Shown in pieces: positions 1-7,030 of a DNA stretch of 64,000 bases. Each line of letters begins with the position of its first letter. Within the stretch, counting starts at the first letter, position 1. The notes below the pieces were generated by a model. That model was not told where the DNA came from. It did not search any database and saw nothing but the letters and a program-made list of their open reading frames with translations. Made by a program: the position numbers and the translations under genes. Source of the stretch: Providencia alcalifaciens (GTDB lineage: Bacteria > Pseudomonadota > Gammaproteobacteria > Enterobacterales > Enterobacteriaceae); contig JAOQNJ010000001.1 in the NCBI GenBank assembly GCA_025961275.1, forward strand, positions 2,377,353 to 2,441,352, read 5' to 3'.

Positions 1-481
1 TTGAGTCGGAATAAATCTTTGTGACCATCCAGTAACAGGCGTTCGAAGCCCACTTGAAACGACTCCAACCTTTTATGCTGCAATACTCGCGATACATTTC
101 GTAAAGCTCAGCTTCCGTGGGCAATCCAAGTGATGTGTAATCTTCCTGCTTGCACCATTTGATGAATTGACCAACTGCTGGCCAGAAAGGATTATCACTT
201 GCTCTAGCTTGTCGCATTCCGTTTTGGAGCTGCTCACGGGTAGTAATTCCATTTTCTGCAAAGGCGGCGATCCACTGTCGCTTAGCTGCTTTCTCATCGT
301 CCTTGTTTTTTAGTATCGTGCTAACTGAGGCTGGAAAGATTTGCTTCAAGTTGTCGAATAACATATCAACCATCTTTTCAGCGTCGGAATTTACAACTCG
401 TGGGGTGACTTGTCCTTGCGACATTCTAGCCAGTGCGCTAGCGTCTCGATTGTTGACCGCGGTTACTAAGTTTGATTTCAA
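1..481 (-). CDS. P: Replication protein P homologue (helicase loader), 3' end missing
   Basis: Translation of the minus strand gives about 160 residues that run off the window. It aligns by eye with lambda P: an FPAS motif, then KRQWIAAFAENGITTREQL against lambda RRQWVLAFRENGITTMEQV, then FWPAVGQFIKWC against FLPSPGQFVAWC. P recruits host DnaB helicase to the phage origin. The best start is TTG at 481-479, which overlaps the O stop codon (ATTTGA) and has GGAGGGG five bases upstream; an internal ATG 20 codons later is the alternative. Translational coupling to O is likely. Confidence 0.85.
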   Translation of the reverse strand, partial: MKSNLVTAVNNRDASALARMSQGQVTPRVVNSDAEKMVDMLFDNLKQIFPASVSTILKNKDDEKAAKRQWIAAFAENGITTREQLQNGMRQARASDNPFWPAVGQFIKWCKQEDYTSLGLPTEAELYEMYREYCSIKGWSRFKWASNACYWMVTKIYSDS

Positions 482-1194
482 ATGAACCCCTCCCATTCCT
501 CCGGTGTATTCCAACTGCTTTGCGGTTGATTAAGAATTTGCTGAGCAGGTTTGTTTTTTGGCTTAAAAAGTCCTTGCCATCCATTGGCTATGGACTGATT
601 AATAACCTCCTCTGGCGAAAACCCCTCCTCAAAGCATTCCGCCAGAAACTTGATTTGCAAGTTGAATGTCTGTTTTGTCTTGATGGCTTTTTTTGAGTCT
701 TTTCGATAGTCAATCCAGCTAACCCAAGTATTTTGGTTTAGCCATTCAGGAATAGGTTCATTCTTCGCATCAAACCCCCCTTTCTTAGGTTCATTGACTG
801 GTTCAAAAGAGTGACTGGTTCTGGGTGCAGATTTTTCACTAGGGGGTGGTGTAGAATTTTCACTAGGTTGGTGCAAATGATTCACTACCCCTAGTGCAGA
901 ATTTTCACTAGGTAAGGCTCGTATTGGCTCATCTAGGTTTAACAAATAAACATTGGAAGAATTGCCCTTTTCACCATCACGAAAAGTCTTTCTTACTAAC
1001 CCCATTTCACATAACGCATCAATATGATTAATAACACTTCTTCTGCTCATTTCACATTGGTCAGCAACATGTTGATATGAGGGGAAGCATTTACCTTTAT
1101 CATTGGCGTTATCAGCAAGTTTTATCAGAACAAGCTTTCTTGATGGATTGCCAACTTTTAGCTGCATGGCTTTCGCCATTAATATCATGCTCAC
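478..1194 (-). CDS. O: Phage replication protein, O-like, with winged-helix N terminus
   Basis: This 238-residue protein has a winged helix-turn-helix in about residues 10-75 (LIKLADNANDKGKCFPSYQ, then SRRSVINHIDALCEMGLV), a low-complexity middle with repeated PSEN(S/K) units, and a C-terminal part after residue 125. The repeats in the protein are encoded by the iterons described separately, as in lambda O, where the origin lies inside the gene. It would bind the iterons and hand over to P. The start is GTG at 1194, overlapping the upstream stop with GGAGG four bases before it; ATG at 1188 is possible. Its place between the antirepressor and P supports the call. Confidence 0.8.
   Translation of the reverse strand: MSMILMAKAMQLKVGNPSRKLVLIKLADNANDKGKCFPSYQHVADQCEMSRRSVINHIDALCEMGLVRKTFRDGEKGNSSNVYLLNLDEPIRALPSENSALGVVNHLHQPSENSTPPPSEKSAPRTSHSFEPVNEPKKGGFDAKNEPIPEWLNQNTWVSWIDYRKDSKKAIKTKQTFNLQIKFLAECFEEGFSPEEVINQSIANGWQGLFKPKNKPAQQILNQPQSSWNTPEEWEGFI
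826..912. repeat. Four ~18-bp iterons inside the O-like gene: likely phage replication origin
   Basis: On the plus strand, three near-identical 18-bp units, TG(C/T)AGA(A/T)TTTTCACTAGG, lie at 826-843, 850-867 and 895-912. A degenerate fourth (TGCAAATGATTCACTACC) is at 872-889. Start-to-start spacing is 24, 22 and 23 bp, about two helical turns, which puts the sites on one DNA face. Lambda ori also has four iterons inside O. Confidence 0.8.
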
Positions 1195-1895
1195 GCTGCC
1201 TCCAATTTTTCCTTAGCTAACAATCCAGCTATCCACTGAATACCTTTTGCTGTGAATTTTGTTTGAGAGTATGCATGTCCGTTTATCGGGTTTTTACCTG
1301 TTTTAACATCAAACCGACCGCACTCTAGATGCTGTGAATAGGCTGATAACGTCCCAGCGAGTAAATACATTATTTTGTTATTGATAAGAAAATCCTTGAA
1401 ATAATTTTCTTTCACATTTAATAACTTACATGCTTCACGAAAACCTAATAATCCAGTTGAACACACATAACTATCAACAAACTCAACCTTTGGTGCAGCC
1501 ATTGCCAATTGTTGCTCTATGATTTGATTTTGCTCTGCCATATCTGCTGCAAATCTCAGCGCTTCTGGTAATGTTTGAGGGATGGAGTTTGGTTTAAGTT
1601 GCTTTATTTTTCCTAAAACTGAGCGCCTGACCGCCTTTGATTCCCTCATTCCAACCAATGTCATTTGTTCAAAATTTAAGTCAGTGTAATATGTTTTGTG
1701 CCCAGTTTTGCCAACTACGAATTTTTCGTAGTTTAAATATTCATCTATTTCATCATTAACTCTTGCATGAAAATCTGATGGTCTTACAGGCTTTTCTCCC
1801 GCCTCCACTCTTGCTGGGTTGATGATCTTATCCAGAAAATCAATGCTCCTCATGGTTTGACTTGAGATGTTTACTAACGTAGTTATATGATCCAT
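1191..1895 (-). CDS. Phage antirepressor with C-terminal KilA-C domain
   Basis: The protein is 234 residues long from ATG 1895, chosen because GAGGTAATT precedes it; the open frame extends 14 codons further upstream without a good ribosome site. The C-terminal third (FREACKLLNVKENYFKDFL ... YSQTKFTAKGIQWIAGLL) is typical of the KilA-C/ANT domain that binds DNA in phage antirepressors. The N-terminal half, with MRESKAVRRSVLGKIK near its end, resembles the regulatory Rha-type or Ant N termini. It lies in the pR operon between cII and O. The target repressor is unknown. Confidence 0.75.
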   Translation of the reverse strand: MDHITTLVNISSQTMRSIDFLDKIINPARVEAGEKPVRPSDFHARVNDEIDEYLNYEKFVVGKTGHKTYYTDLNFEQMTLVGMRESKAVRRSVLGKIKQLKPNSIPQTLPEALRFAADMAEQNQIIEQQLAMAAPKVEFVDSYVCSTGLLGFREACKLLNVKENYFKDFLINNKIMYLLAGTLSAYSQHLECGRFDVKTGKNPINGHAYSQTKFTAKGIQWIAGLLAKEKLEAA

Positions 1896-1917
1896 AATTA
1901 CCTCAATATTTTTGATT

Positions 1918-1947
1918 AAAAAAAAGGGAAACGCCAAATTTCCCTTT
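1918..1947 (-). terminator. Intrinsic terminator between cII and antirepressor (tR-like)
   Basis: Read on the minus strand, AAAGGGAAA and TTTCCCTTT form a 9-bp stem with a 7-base loop, followed by a run of eight T. It lies downstream of cII and upstream of the antirepressor start, so it would stop pR transcription unless N antitermination at nutR acts. This matches the logic of lambda tR1, though it sits after rather than before cII. Confidence 0.75.
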
Positions 1948-1991
1948 CAATGAACACTGTTTATTGATACAGTTGTTTTGTAACAACAACT

Positions 1992-2327
1992 TTAGATATC
2001 TAGCTTTATTTGAGCCTCATCGGGTGCCACCGCTGGGGCTTTTCTTTTTGGGTATCTGACATGCTCAAGCATCTGAATTAATGCCCTAGCCTCATCCCCT
2101 TGCAATATCACTGTGTCATCTGAACTCTCATACCCAATCGCAACTAAAAGCCGCGCACAGCGTTGTACGAAGCTTAAATGTGATTTTGATTGTGGTGATT
2201 GCCATCGTGATATCTGAGATTCGTGTATTCCCGTTCTTTTCGCTACTTCACGAGCGCCAGTAACAAGAATTCCTTTCATGATTTTTGATTCGATATTTCT
2301 AAACTTGCTTTCGTTTGATAATTCCAT
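1992..2327 (-). CDS. cII: CII-type transcriptional activator
   Basis: The 111-residue protein has a helix-turn-helix segment (GAREVAKRTGIHESQISRWQ) closely like lambda CII (GTEKTAEAVGVDKSQISRWK) and a similar acidic/hydrophobic C terminus ending AQIKLDI against lambda EQIQMEF. CII activates lysogenic promoters. The start is ATG 2327, preceded by AAGGA; the longer open frame to 2372 lacks a ribosome site. It lies just after nutR and cro in the pR operon, where lambda has cII. Confidence 0.85.
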   Translation of the reverse strand: MELSNESKFRNIESKIMKGILVTGAREVAKRTGIHESQISRWQSPQSKSHLSFVQRCARLLVAIGYESSDDTVILQGDEARALIQMLEHVRYPKRKAPAVAPDEAQIKLDI

Positions 2328-2396
2328 TACGTATATTCCTTCATATAGAAAAACAGTTAGTCCGTTGCTCACGATCCTGTGAGTGTGTATTGATGT

Positions 2397-2428
2397 ACGC
2401 TTTTTCAGCGCTGAGGTGTTAAAGAGCG
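2397..2428 (-). promoter_or_regulatory. nutR: nutR: boxA and boxB for N antitermination
   Basis: On the minus strand just after cro there is boxA CGCTCTTTAACA (2428-2417) and then boxB GCGCTGAAAAAGCGT (2411-2397), a 5-bp stem (one G-T pair) closing a GAAAA loop. The loop and stem are of lambda boxB type, and the boxA is identical to the one at nutL in this prophage. Confidence 0.9.
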
Positions 2429-2435
2429 AGGTGGA

Positions 2436-2639
2436 TTACTTTTTATTGCCGCTTTGCAGCCAAATAACACTGCATTTTAATGCTTTGGATAATTCAAAAA
2501 TAAACCGAGGTCTTTTCGTTACACCCGATTCAATTGCCTGAATTGACTGTTGCTTGATCCCTACCAATTCAGCCAGCTGAGACTGGGTTAAATTAAGTTC
2601 GCCTCGTCGACTTTTTACACGTTGAGAGATGGTTTCCAT
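2436..2639 (-). CDS. cro: Cro-like repressor
   Basis: A 67-residue HTH_XRE protein with LTQSQLAELVGIKQQSIQAI as the helix-turn-helix. Its first ~60 residues resemble the CI N terminus encoded across the intergenic operators (RVKxRRxxLxLTQ, IxQQSxxAIExG), as expected when both bind the same sites. The start ATG 2639 has AAGGAG upstream. It is the first gene after the pR promoter and would drive the lytic side of the switch. Confidence 0.88.
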   Translation of the reverse strand: METISQRVKSRRGELNLTQSQLAELVGIKQQSIQAIESGVTKRPRFIFELSKALKCSVIWLQSGNKK

Positions 2640-2656
2640 ACGTCTCTTTCTCCTTA

Positions 2657-2717
2657 TACAGTTTTATCTGTATTAAATAACAGATACACCTGTTTGTCAA
2701 ATACAGTTTTTATTGTA
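2657..2717. promoter_or_regulatory. OR: three 16-bp operators between cro and cI, with the pR promoter
   Basis: The sites are TACAGTTTTATCTGTA (2657-2672), AACAGATACACCTGTT (2679-2694) and TACAGTTTTTATTGTA (2702-2717), with centres 22 and 23 bp apart. The shared dyad is (T/A)ACAGnnnnnnCTGTa. On the minus strand TTGACA (2700-2695), a 17-bp spacer and TTTAAT (2677-2672) form a good sigma70 promoter reading into cro; the middle site fills the spacer. A weak pRM for cI must lie around the third site. CI and Cro are the expected ligands. Confidence 0.9.
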
Positions 2718-2746
2718 AAAATCCCTTCATTACAGGGGGTGGGAAT

Positions 2747-3379
2747 ATGAGTCTTGCAAGTAGAGTAAAGGCGCGAAGAGATGCTTTAGGGTTAACTCAA
2801 ACTGAAGCCGCTGAAAAGGCAGGAATTAGGCAGCAGTCATGGGCAGCCATTGAAGATGGACAAACTCAAAAGCCTAGAAATATAATAAGTATCGCAAATG
2901 CTCTAGAGTGTGATGCTGGGTGGCTTATGACTGGAGATAACATACAGCCAGTTCATGAGGTAAATACAAGGAAAATACCTTTAATTAGCTATGTACAGGC
3001 GGGAAACTTGGCTGAAAGCGTTCCTATTAGTGACTGTGAAGGCGCATTTGAATATGTATTGACGGATCAAGCTCTATCTAGCCAAGCCTTCGCGCTTAGG
3101 ATAGATGGTGACTCAATGGAGCCAGACTTTAAAACTGGGGATGTTGTAATAATAGACCCAGAAGTAGAGCCAATACCGGGCGAGTTTGTTGTTGCCGCAA
3201 ATGGGGATCAAGAGGCTACATTCAAAAAATATAGACCTACCCATACAATGATAGATGGAACTCAGCATTATGAGTTGGTTCCATTAAATAATGACTATCC
3301 CGTATTAGATAGCGAGAAAATCAAGCTAAGGCTAATAGGTACAATGGTAGAGCACCGAATATACCGAAGAAAAAGATAA
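2747..3379 (+). CDS. cI: CI-type repressor with S24 autocleavage domain
   Basis: The 210-residue protein has an N-terminal XRE helix-turn-helix (residues 5-60) and a C-terminal LexA-like peptidase domain. The cleavage site Ala85-Gly86 (SYVQAGN), Ser123 in GDSMEP and Lys160 in EATFKKY form the expected self-cleavage set, so induction by RecA-ssDNA (SOS) is likely. It keeps the prophage silent by binding OR and OL. The ATG at 2747 follows a GGGGGTGGGA ribosome site. A strong terminator follows the gene and separates it from pL. Confidence 0.92.
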   Translation: MSLASRVKARRDALGLTQTEAAEKAGIRQQSWAAIEDGQTQKPRNIISIANALECDAGWLMTGDNIQPVHEVNTRKIPLISYVQAGNLAESVPISDCEGAFEYVLTDQALSSQAFALRIDGDSMEPDFKTGDVVIIDPEVEPIPGEFVVAANGDQEATFKKYRPTHTMIDGTQHYELVPLNNDYPVLDSEKIKLRLIGTMVEHRIYRRKR

Positions 3380-3395
3380 CCCACCAATCGTTCAC

Positions 3396-3418
3396 AACCC
3401 GCTTAGGCGGGTTTTTTT
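3396..3418 (+). terminator. Terminator of cI
   Basis: AACCCGC, loop TTAG, GCGGGTT gives a 7-bp GC-rich stem followed by seven T (3412-3418), 17 bp after the cI stop codon. Confidence 0.9.
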
Positions 3419-3448
3419 ATGCATAAATTCCTAATTTTTTCACGTCAT

Positions 3449-3511
3449 TACAGATTTATTTGTAAAAATACAGTTTTACCTGTTGACCAAATACAGTTTT
3501 ACCTGTATCTT
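3449..3511 (+). promoter_or_regulatory. OL: three operators and the pL promoter
   Basis: The operators are TACAGATTTATTTGTA (3449-3464), TACAGTTTTACCTGTT (3469-3484) and TACAGTTTTACCTGTA (3492-3507), the same dyad as at OR. The pL promoter is TTGACC (3483-3488), a 17-bp spacer and TATCTT (3506-3511), so the last operator lies across the spacer and touches the -10. It reads rightward into N and the early genes. Confidence 0.88.
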
Positions 3512-3553
3512 TTAACTCATCGAAGGCAGGGAGCCATAGATAAACAGGATGTT

Positions 3554-3584
3554 CGCTCTTTAACAGATAGCGCTGAAAAAGCGC
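3554..3584 (+). promoter_or_regulatory. nutL: nutL: boxA and boxB
   Basis: boxA CGCTCTTTAACA (3554-3565) is followed four bases later by boxB GCGCTGAAAAAGCGC (3570-3584), a perfect 5-bp stem with a GAAAA loop. It lies 43 bp downstream of the pL -10 element, at the place expected from lambda. Confidence 0.92.
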
Positions 3585-3679
3585 AAACCAAAGACAGTAT
3601 GTTTTGGGATTGGTGAGTACTAAGGCTGATTAGTTAAGCATGAGGGTGATCGGGTTCCTAGGCCGAGTGTACCGATTGT

Positions 3680-3754
3680 TAGCGTGTAGTTCAGAGGTAG
3701 AACGATGCGGCTTAAGTGAACGTACATGCGCTGGTTCGATTCCAGTCACGCAAG
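3680..3754 (+). tRNA. tRNA-like sequence between nutL and N (degenerate or non-canonical)
   Basis: Three tRNA arms are visible: an acceptor stem (3680-3686 with 3747-3753, one A-A mismatch), a D arm GTTC-AGAGGTA-GAAC (3689-3703), and a T arm GCTGG-TTCGATT-CCAGT (3730-3746). The stretch GTAGTTCA.AGGTAGAACGA resembles bacterial tRNA-Gly. The middle is wrong: 3705-3729 forms no regular 5-bp anticodon stem, only a bulged ATGCG/CGTACAT pairing with an 11-base loop, and no CCA follows. It may be a decayed tRNA or a structured tRNA mimic in the N leader. It is unlikely to be a working decoding tRNA. Confidence 0.4.
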
Positions 3755-3807
3755 TAGGAGGTCAGCACCTACCACCAATCACCAAAGCAAACTGTAAGGG
3801 GATAATC

Positions 3808-4122
3808 ATGTGTAATTTTCATGGCTACAAAAATTCAAGATCTAGCAGAATGGATCGCAGAAAGGCGCTGAAGGAAGCATACGAGCTAACCAAAAGCTTA
3901 AAAACTGTAATTAGTGGTGAAACAGAAGAAGAAGCAAAGCGCCCTACCTTATCACTAACACGTAAACCAGTTAGCCGAGTTGAAAAAGCAATTTCAATTC
4001 GCAGCACTAAAGTTTATGACTCAGCAGATAACACATGCTTACCAAATTCTAGTATTTACTCAGCTAAATATCGTAAGTCTGGAACGTTATTAGAGTCTGG
4101 CGAAGTAACGGCTAGAGCATAG
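3808..4122 (+). CDS. N: Antitermination protein N
   Basis: The 104-residue protein begins with an arginine-rich RNA-binding segment (KNSRSSRMDRRKALKEA, residues 8-24). A stretch RPTLSLTRKPVSRVEKA (45-61) closely matches lambda N (RPILSLNRKPKSRVESA). The C terminus (IYSAKYRKSG ... VTARA) recalls the end of P22 N. N binds boxB in nascent RNA and, with host Nus factors, lets RNA polymerase pass terminators on both early operons. ATG 3808 is chosen because AAGGGG precedes it and the upstream in-frame sequence translates the tRNA-like element. Confidence 0.88.
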   Translation: MCNFHGYKNSRSSRMDRRKALKEAYELTKSLKTVISGETEEEAKRPTLSLTRKPVSRVEKAISIRSTKVYDSADNTCLPNSSIYSAKYRKSGTLLESGEVTARA

Positions 4123-4201
4123 ACACACGCAAGCAACCACGGCTACGCAAGCCGATTATGAGTGATGGAAGTGTTACGGCGAGATAAAGCCCACGGATGG
4201 G

Positions 4202-4720
4202 CTAAATATCAAAATACCCTGTAAATTGATTGACACATTCAGAATAATAATAGGGGTTAATTATGTAGCTATTCATATGCCTCATATTTAAGTGCTTAGA
4301 ATAATCATGAATAATATTATTATCTAGCAAAGACTTAATTACTGGATCGCTTCGGTTGCCGCCCACATATCCACCGCCTATATCAATAATCATTGCTATA
4401 TATCCTTTTTCTCCTTTCGAGAGGTTTGATATTAACTGCGATATTTTTATTTTTTCATTCTTTAATTTTCTATCGCGGATAACACCAATAATTGAATCAC
4501 GCCCCATCATTACAAGTCTTTGCGTATTAACTGCAATGACAAAAGAAATGGCAAATATAAACACTTGCCAAACATAAGGGATCCCAATTTTTGAGTTAAA
4601 GCTAGCGCCCCAAGAATCAGGGCTAATCATCAATAATGACACCCAAACAATAATAAACCACATAACACGCTCCAATGGTTCGCTTTTTAATACACGTCCA
4701 ATAATGGCTAATAATTCCAT
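4202..4720 (-). CDS. sieB: Superinfection exclusion protein B (SieB family)
   Basis: The 172-residue protein has two N-terminal hydrophobic segments (about 18-35 and 48-66) and a basic/soluble remainder, ending YINPYYYSECVNQFTGYFDI. Length, topology and position fit SieB of lambda and P22, a membrane protein made by the lysogen that aborts infection by related phages. As in lambda it lies just after N, opposite to the pL operon, and must use its own promoter. The call rests on position and recalled similarity. Confidence 0.7.
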   Translation of the reverse strand: MELLAIIGRVLKSEPLERVMWFIIVWVSLLMISPDSWGASFNSKIGIPYVWQVFIFAISFVIAVNTQRLVMMGRDSIIGVIRDRKLKNEKIKISQLISNLSKGEKGYIAMIIDIGGGYVGGNRSDPVIKSLLDNNIIHDYSKHLNMRHMNSYIINPYYYSECVNQFTGYFDI

Positions 4721-4887
4721 TTAACTAACTCTCATATTGTGGGGGTGAGTTAATTATAACCGATTTCATATGTGGGGGCACAATGAAACCACTGGCGCCC
4801 TAAGTGGATAAATAAACGGGCACAGTTAACTAATTACAGTCCATCAAGGTGGGCTGTGGTGAGTTGATTAATAGATAGGAGATAGAG

Positions 4888-5397
4888 ATGAGTGTAACAA
4901 CAATTGTTGCGGTATGGCCTAACGAAGACCACGGCTGCATTGAAGAGCTACAAAATGGATTTGGCTCGGGCCCTGTAATTTGGAATGACATGGCTGTTAA
5001 ATACTTAGGCTGTAAGGAGTTTAGATATTCAGAAGTTATAGATGATTTATGGCCTCTTTATAAAAACAAAGAAATACCCTATCACCAACGCGCAGTTCTA
5101 GCGATGACTTATGATAATTGCTATGTGAAAAAAGAACACTATGCGGAAGCAGCTAAGTGCATAAGGGATTATCTAATTGATTTCAAGCCAGACGAGAAGC
5201 GTGTAAATCACTGGTCTCGAATTGCTGAAATATTCGAAAGCACCCCTGATTACCCTGCAATTGGTTTCTGGTTAACTTCAGTTTGTGAAAACCCGTTTAG
5301 TGGTGATTGGAACGAAGAAACAGAAGAATACGATATCTACGATTGGGGAAAATACTGGAGCGTTTTCGACACAATGCGAGCTATTGAAAACAACTAG
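4888..5397 (+). CDS. Early phage protein of unknown function (169 aa)
   Basis: A soluble, acidic, Trp- and Tyr-rich protein (many W, Y, E, D; for example DIYDWGKYWSVFDTM near the end) with no signal peptide or membrane segment and no motif I recognise. ATAGGAGATAGAG before ATG 4888 is a good ribosome site. It is the first rightward gene after sieB. Accessory genes at this position in lambdoid phages often act against the host or other phages, but nothing in the sequence shows this. Confidence 0.7.
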   Translation: MSVTTIVAVWPNEDHGCIEELQNGFGSGPVIWNDMAVKYLGCKEFRYSEVIDDLWPLYKNKEIPYHQRAVLAMTYDNCYVKKEHYAEAAKCIRDYLIDFKPDEKRVNHWSRIAEIFESTPDYPAIGFWLTSVCENPFSGDWNEETEEYDIYDWGKYWSVFDTMRAIENN

Positions 5398-5426
5398 CAT
5401 CGTGTTTAGTTAATAACGGAGGGGAT

Positions 5427-5660
5427 ATGACAGATAAAACAGGTGGAGCGGCTTTTCCAGTTCCAGCAACAGAGTTACATGGCACTGATACAGGTATGAC
5501 ATTGCGTGATTATTTCGCTGCTAAATGCATGCAGGGTGATTGGGCAACAGAGCGCATGGATAGCGGATATTGGTCACAGGATGACATTGACGCCATTTTC
5601 AAGGATAGAGCTGAAACCTACTACCGAATGGCAGATGCAATGTTAAAGGCTAGGGGGTGA
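5427..5660 (+). CDS. Small conserved phage protein (77 aa) with GMTLRDYFAAK motif
   Basis: The sequence GGAAFPVPATELHGTDTGMTLRDYFAAKCMQG is of a type widespread in enterobacterial prophage early regions, and the function is unknown. GGAGGGGAT precedes the start. It forms a tight row with the next two genes (3- and 8-bp gaps). Confidence 0.75.
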   Translation: MTDKTGGAAFPVPATELHGTDTGMTLRDYFAAKCMQGDWATERMDSGYWSQDDIDAIFKDRAETYYRMADAMLKARG

Positions 5661-5663
5661 TAT

Positions 5664-5909
5664 ATGGGAAAAATGACATTCGTAGTTGAGTATGAGGATG
5701 GCAAGGAGCCGTCAATAAATGCAGGTACGGAGATTCTAGGCGGTCGATTAACAGCAGCGGCATTCTATGATTATCGTGATGATTTACTGACTCAAGATGA
5801 AGCTCAGGCCGTGAATAACTCCATTGAATTTACGGCACTTCGAGACTACTGCGAAGAATTCGAAGTTGATTATGACGAGGTTGTCGCCAAATTAGAATCA
5901 GCACTCTAG
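5664..5909 (+). CDS. Small acidic phage protein (81 aa)
   Basis: No recognised domain. It is strongly acidic, with the C terminus EEFEVDYDEVVAKLESAL. The ribosome site AGGGGGTGAT lies in the 3' end of the preceding gene, indicating co-translation. Confidence 0.65.
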   Translation: MGKMTFVVEYEDGKEPSINAGTEILGGRLTAAAFYDYRDDLLTQDEAQAVNNSIEFTALRDYCEEFEVDYDEVVAKLESAL

Positions 5910-5917
5910 GGGGTGAT

Positions 5918-6196
5918 ATGAAATTTAAGCATAGTCCAGCGCCGTGGAGATGTTATAACAAAAGACCAAACTGTAGCGGCTACTCTATAGTCGGTAGCGA
6001 TGAGCGGCACATTGGTTTTGTGGGTGACTTTGACGGTTCATCACCACGCACTGCTAACGCACATCTAATCGCAGCAGCACCAGAGTTATTAAGTGAACTC
6101 ATTCGGCTACGAAACATAGTTGCAAGCTACAAGCAGGACAGTGGCGACAATTTAGATATCACTGACGCAGTAATCGCAAAAGCCCTCGATCAGTAG
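5918..6196 (+). CDS. Small conserved phage protein (92 aa), ANAHLIAAAPELL family
   Basis: The protein has an N-terminal SPAPWRCY and a central TANAHLIAAAPELLSELIRL helix typical of a common phage early protein family without known function. CTAGGGGGTGAT precedes the ATG. Part of the tight 5427-6196 row. Confidence 0.75.
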   Translation: MKFKHSPAPWRCYNKRPNCSGYSIVGSDERHIGFVGDFDGSSPRTANAHLIAAAPELLSELIRLRNIVASYKQDSGDNLDITDAVIAKALDQ

Positions 6197-6261
6197 TAAC
6201 CCACCACAACACATTTCATATCGCTATTAATAGTGAGGAATACGCACATAAGGAATTAATT

Positions 6262-6522
6262 ATGGGTGATGTAGGAGATGATTTTCGCGCATACAAGGAA
6301 ATGGTAAAAGAGCGGAAAGCAGCACGACTAAAAAATAATACGGAGCAACTAAAGGATATAGATATTCCGTACACGAGAGATTCAAGTGGAACTATTCACT
6401 TTCAAACAAAGGAAGGCAAGGTTCTATTTTATCCGACAACAAACAAATATCAGCACAAGCGAAGCGTCAAACGAGGCGGATTAAATAAAGCTGTTGAGTT
6501 AGCAAAAAGCCTCGGAATCTAA
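6262..6522 (+). CDS. Small basic phage protein (86 aa)
   Basis: A Lys/Arg-rich protein with a predicted helix (FRAYKEMVKERKAARLKNNTE) and then a short beta-rich part (GTIHFQTKEGKVLFYPTTNKYQ). It may bind nucleic acid, given its charge. AAGGAATTAATT lies before the ATG. Not a family I can name. Confidence 0.65.
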   Translation: MGDVGDDFRAYKEMVKERKAARLKNNTEQLKDIDIPYTRDSSGTIHFQTKEGKVLFYPTTNKYQHKRSVKRGGLNKAVELAKSLGI

Positions 6523-6574
6523 CCCACCGCACCAACACCAGAACACACTTTAAATAACTATGTGAGGTCATCAC

Positions 6575-6643
6575 ATGGATAACCACTATTACGCAGCGCT
6601 AATGATAATAGCGTCAATATTAATACCTCTTTTTACGAGATAA
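6575..6643 (+). CDS. Possible 22-aa single-span membrane peptide
   Basis: The frame encodes MDNHYYAALMIIASILIPLF and two more residues, essentially one hydrophobic helix. GAGG lies 10 bases upstream of the ATG, and the next gene starts 6 bp after the stop. Such tiny membrane peptides occur in lambdoid early operons, but codon evidence is weak at this length. Confidence 0.35.
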   Translation: MDNHYYAALMIIASILIPLFTR

Positions 6644-6648
6644 CAATC

Positions 6649-6822
6649 ATGAATAAACGGACTTTAACCCGAGCTCAAGCATGGGGCGGGATAGCTTTGC
6701 GTGAAAACAGCCGAGCTGCATGGAACAAAGGCATGAAAATCATTAAACAAGAACATTACCGAGGTGCTTATGAACAAAATAAAAGTAGTCAGCGCGCACT
6801 CGTCGTACAAATGCGGCAATAA
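6649..6822 (+). CDS. Small basic phage protein (57 aa)
   Basis: The frame encodes MNKRTLTRAQAWGGIALREN then a basic helical segment (AAWNKGMKIIKQEHYRGAYE). It ends inside the next gene, overlapping it by 53 bp in another frame. No strong ribosome site is seen. The internal pattern looks like a real helical protein, but the overlap lowers confidence. Confidence 0.45.
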   Translation: MNKRTLTRAQAWGGIALRENSRAAWNKGMKIIKQEHYRGAYEQNKSSQRALVVQMRQ

Positions 6823-7030
6823 CCGCGCCGAAACAACCCACGAAGAAGTTAGCGCAATATCAGGTGATTACGGAACAATCACAGGGTTAATGAGTTTTTG
6901 CGAAAAGGAACGCTACGAAGCTATGCGAGAGGCGGATCACCTGTGCGGGTTTTTGGATGAAGCCATAGCAGCAGGTGACGGACAATGGATTGTCGAATAT
7001 ATACGGTCACAGATACGGGGTGCTGCATGA
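6770..7030 (+). CDS. Phage protein of unknown function (86 aa)
   Basis: ATG 6770 is chosen over GTG 6764 because GAGGTG sits just upstream. The protein begins MNKIKVVSAHSSYKCGNN and ends with an amphipathic helix (FLDEAIAAGDGQWIVEYIRS). The stop overlaps the next start as ATGA. Confidence 0.65.
   Translation: MNKIKVVSAHSSYKCGNNRAETTHEEVSAISGDYGTITGLMSFCEKERYEAMREADHLCGFLDEAIAAGDGQWIVEYIRSQIRGAA

Noticed and set aside
3419-3616. 65-codon open frame across OL, pL and nutL.
   Set aside because: It covers regulatory DNA (operators, promoter, nut site) and has no ribosome site.
3705-3729. A suppressor tRNA reading UAA (TTA at the loop position), which might rescue the TAA codons seen elsewhere.
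   Set aside because: The anticodon stem does not pair, position 33 is not T in that register and no CCA or discriminator context supports a working tRNA; the link to the TAA codons is likely chance.
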